In this document: positions 6,703-7,110 of the stretch, piece after piece
Position numbering within the stretch: the first letter of the stretch is position 1
Layout: every line of letters starts with the position of its first letter
NCBI GenBank assembly: GCA_030667765.1
Contig: DAOUVF010000156.1
Coordinates: 1-7,110 of the forward strand
DNA length: 7,110 nt
Reading direction: 5' to 3'
Source of the DNA: Bacteroides sp.
GTDB taxonomy: Bacteria > Bacteroidota > Bacteroidia > Bacteroidales > SM23-62
Made by a program: the position numbers and the translations under genes
The notes under the pieces: model-generated
What the model saw: the letters and a program-made list of their open reading frames with translations, nothing else
Databases searched by the model: none
Told to the model about the DNA's origin: nothing

Positions 6703-6783
6703 TTTCAACTGAAATTATTAGAACCTATGCGCAGATTGTACGTAATAATCTGTGCTTGGTTATCTATAAAAACAATTATTTTC
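6703..6783. promoter_or_regulatory. Divergent intergenic control region
   Basis: These 81 bp lie between two start codons pointing away from each other, so they must hold the 5' control signals for both genes, or those signals overlap the coding starts. The region is A/T-rich, especially 6761-6783. A weak plus-strand candidate is TTG at 6736-6738 with TATCTATA starting at 6761, which only partly fits the Bacteroidota pattern (TTTG, then TAnnTTTG). No convincing minus-strand match was found. Neither start has a Shine-Dalgarno sequence; both are preceded by A/T-rich DNA. Confidence 0.45.
6729..6755. repeat. Imperfect inverted repeat in the divergent intergenic region (possible operator)
   Basis: GCGCAGATT (6729-6737) and AATCTGTGC (6747-6755) are inverted copies with one mismatch, separated by nine bases that include the palindrome TACGTA. 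On a plus-strand RNA the mismatch would be a G-U pair, so a 9-bp stem is also possible. Its place midway between the two starts fits a binding site for a dimeric regulator, or an RNA hairpin in the plus-gene leader. Chance occurrence in an 81-bp A/T-rich stretch cannot be excluded. Confidence 0.35.
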
Positions 6784-6846
6784 ATGAAACTATCGAAGCT
6801 GATATTAATATCCCTGGGCCTACTCCCTATGTATTTAGGGACTTCT
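6784..6846 (+). other. Sec signal peptide of the choice-of-anchor J protein
   Basis: Residues 1-21: short basic n-region (MKLSK), a 14-residue hydrophobic core, and a small-residue end L-G-T-S followed by Q-T-T. Cleavage after S21 satisfies the -3/-1 rule (G and S). There is no cysteine, so this is not a lipoprotein. Confidence 0.85.
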
Positions 6847-7110
6847 CAGACAACTTACCTTACAGAAGGATTTGAAACAGGAGCCCGGCCGGATGGCTGG
6901 ACAGAAGAAACAGCGTCTGGCAATGAGCCCTGGAGATACCGTAACGGTGGTCACAGTCCCAATGACAACAACTGGCTGGTGCCTCCGGAACAGATCGATA
7001 TTACCAGGAATCCGCCGGCGGCATATGAGGGGACCTTCAATGCCATATTTTTCAAACAGGGGTATGATAACGAACGCACCAAACTGGTCACACCCGAGTT
7101 GGATATGCAA
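6784..7110 (+). CDS. Secreted choice-of-anchor J / cleaved-adhesin (MAM-like) domain protein, N-terminal part (runs off window)
   Basis: 109 codons open to the right edge. The ATG at 6784 gives a clean signal peptide: K2 and K5, hydrophobic LILISLGLLPMYLG, and a probable cut after G-T-S (residue 21) before Q22. The mature part starts with TTYLTEGFETGARPDGW, then W50, Y-E-G-x-x-N-A-x-F-F (81-90) and TKLVTPELDM (99-108). The order 'FE-x-G-x-x-P-x-G-W ... W ... N-A-x-F ... L-x-[ST]-P-x-[LI]-D' is that of choice-of-anchor J / cleaved-adhesin beta-jelly-roll domains, found in gingipain adhesin regions and many T9SS cargo proteins. Such domains bind ligands at the cell surface or accompany a protease; which applies here depends on the missing part. 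An in-frame ATG at 6727 would add 19 residues, including a second hydrophobic stretch, and is less likely. Divergent to the giant PKD gene. Confidence 0.85.
   Translation, partial: MKLSKLILISLGLLPMYLGTSQTTYLTEGFETGARPDGWTEETASGNEPWRYRNGGHSPNDNNWLVPPEQIDITRNPPAAYEGTFNAIFFKQGYDNERTKLVTPELDMQ

Noticed and set aside
6727..6783. Upstream in-frame ATG that would extend the plus-strand gene by 19 codons
   Set aside because: It would place a second hydrophobic stretch before an already complete signal peptide and would overlap the inverted repeat. The ATG at 6784 gives a normal secretion signal. It is not fully excluded.
6835..7110. Minus-strand open frame of 91 codons at the right edge
   Set aside because: It is antisense to the choice-of-anchor J gene, whose signal peptide and domain motifs make the plus strand the coding one.
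1..7110. A new defence or mobile system hidden in the window
   Set aside because: Both strands are accounted for by two surface-protein genes and an 81-bp gap. No nuclease, reverse transcriptase, toxin, integrase, tRNA or structured RNA was seen.

Overview
The window holds two divergently transcribed, incomplete protein genes separated by 81 bp. The window looks like a Bacteroidota chromosome, probably a free-living or environmental Bacteroidales/Cytophagia-type genome. The evidence is a giant PKD-repeat surface protein ending in the start of a type IX secretion (T9SS) sorting domain, a neighbouring secreted choice-of-anchor-J-like protein, A/T-rich start regions without a Shine-Dalgarno sequence, and moderate GC content. 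The genus cannot be told from this stretch.

Minus strand, 6702 down to 1: one uninterrupted reading frame of 2234 codons that runs off the left edge and fills about 94% of the window. From N to C terminus it encodes a signal peptide (residues 1-31), a roughly 460-residue region resembling the IgGFc-binding-protein N-terminal domain, a short Ig-like domain (about 500-574), nineteen PKD domains (about 575-2209), and the first ~25 residues of what looks like a gliding-motility-associated (T9SS type B) C-terminal sorting domain. The stop codon lies outside the window. PKD3 to PKD14 are built as six tandem copies of a two-domain unit of about 172 residues (about 519 bp). The last three PKD domains are of a different, cysteine-poor type next to the sorting domain.

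Intergenic 6703-6783: a compact divergent control region with an imperfect 9+9 inverted repeat (6729-6755). No convincing promoter boxes could be fixed.

Plus strand, 6784 to 7110: the first 109 codons of a second secreted protein with a signal peptide and the opening of a choice-of-anchor J / cleaved-adhesin (MAM-like) domain.

Both products are predicted to be exported across the inner membrane and then, probably, carried to the cell surface by the T9SS. Together they look like a cell-surface adhesion or matrix locus. I see no RNA gene, insertion sequence, CRISPR array, integrase or defence gene. The many shorter open frames on both strands inside 1-6702 are by-products of the repetitive giant gene.
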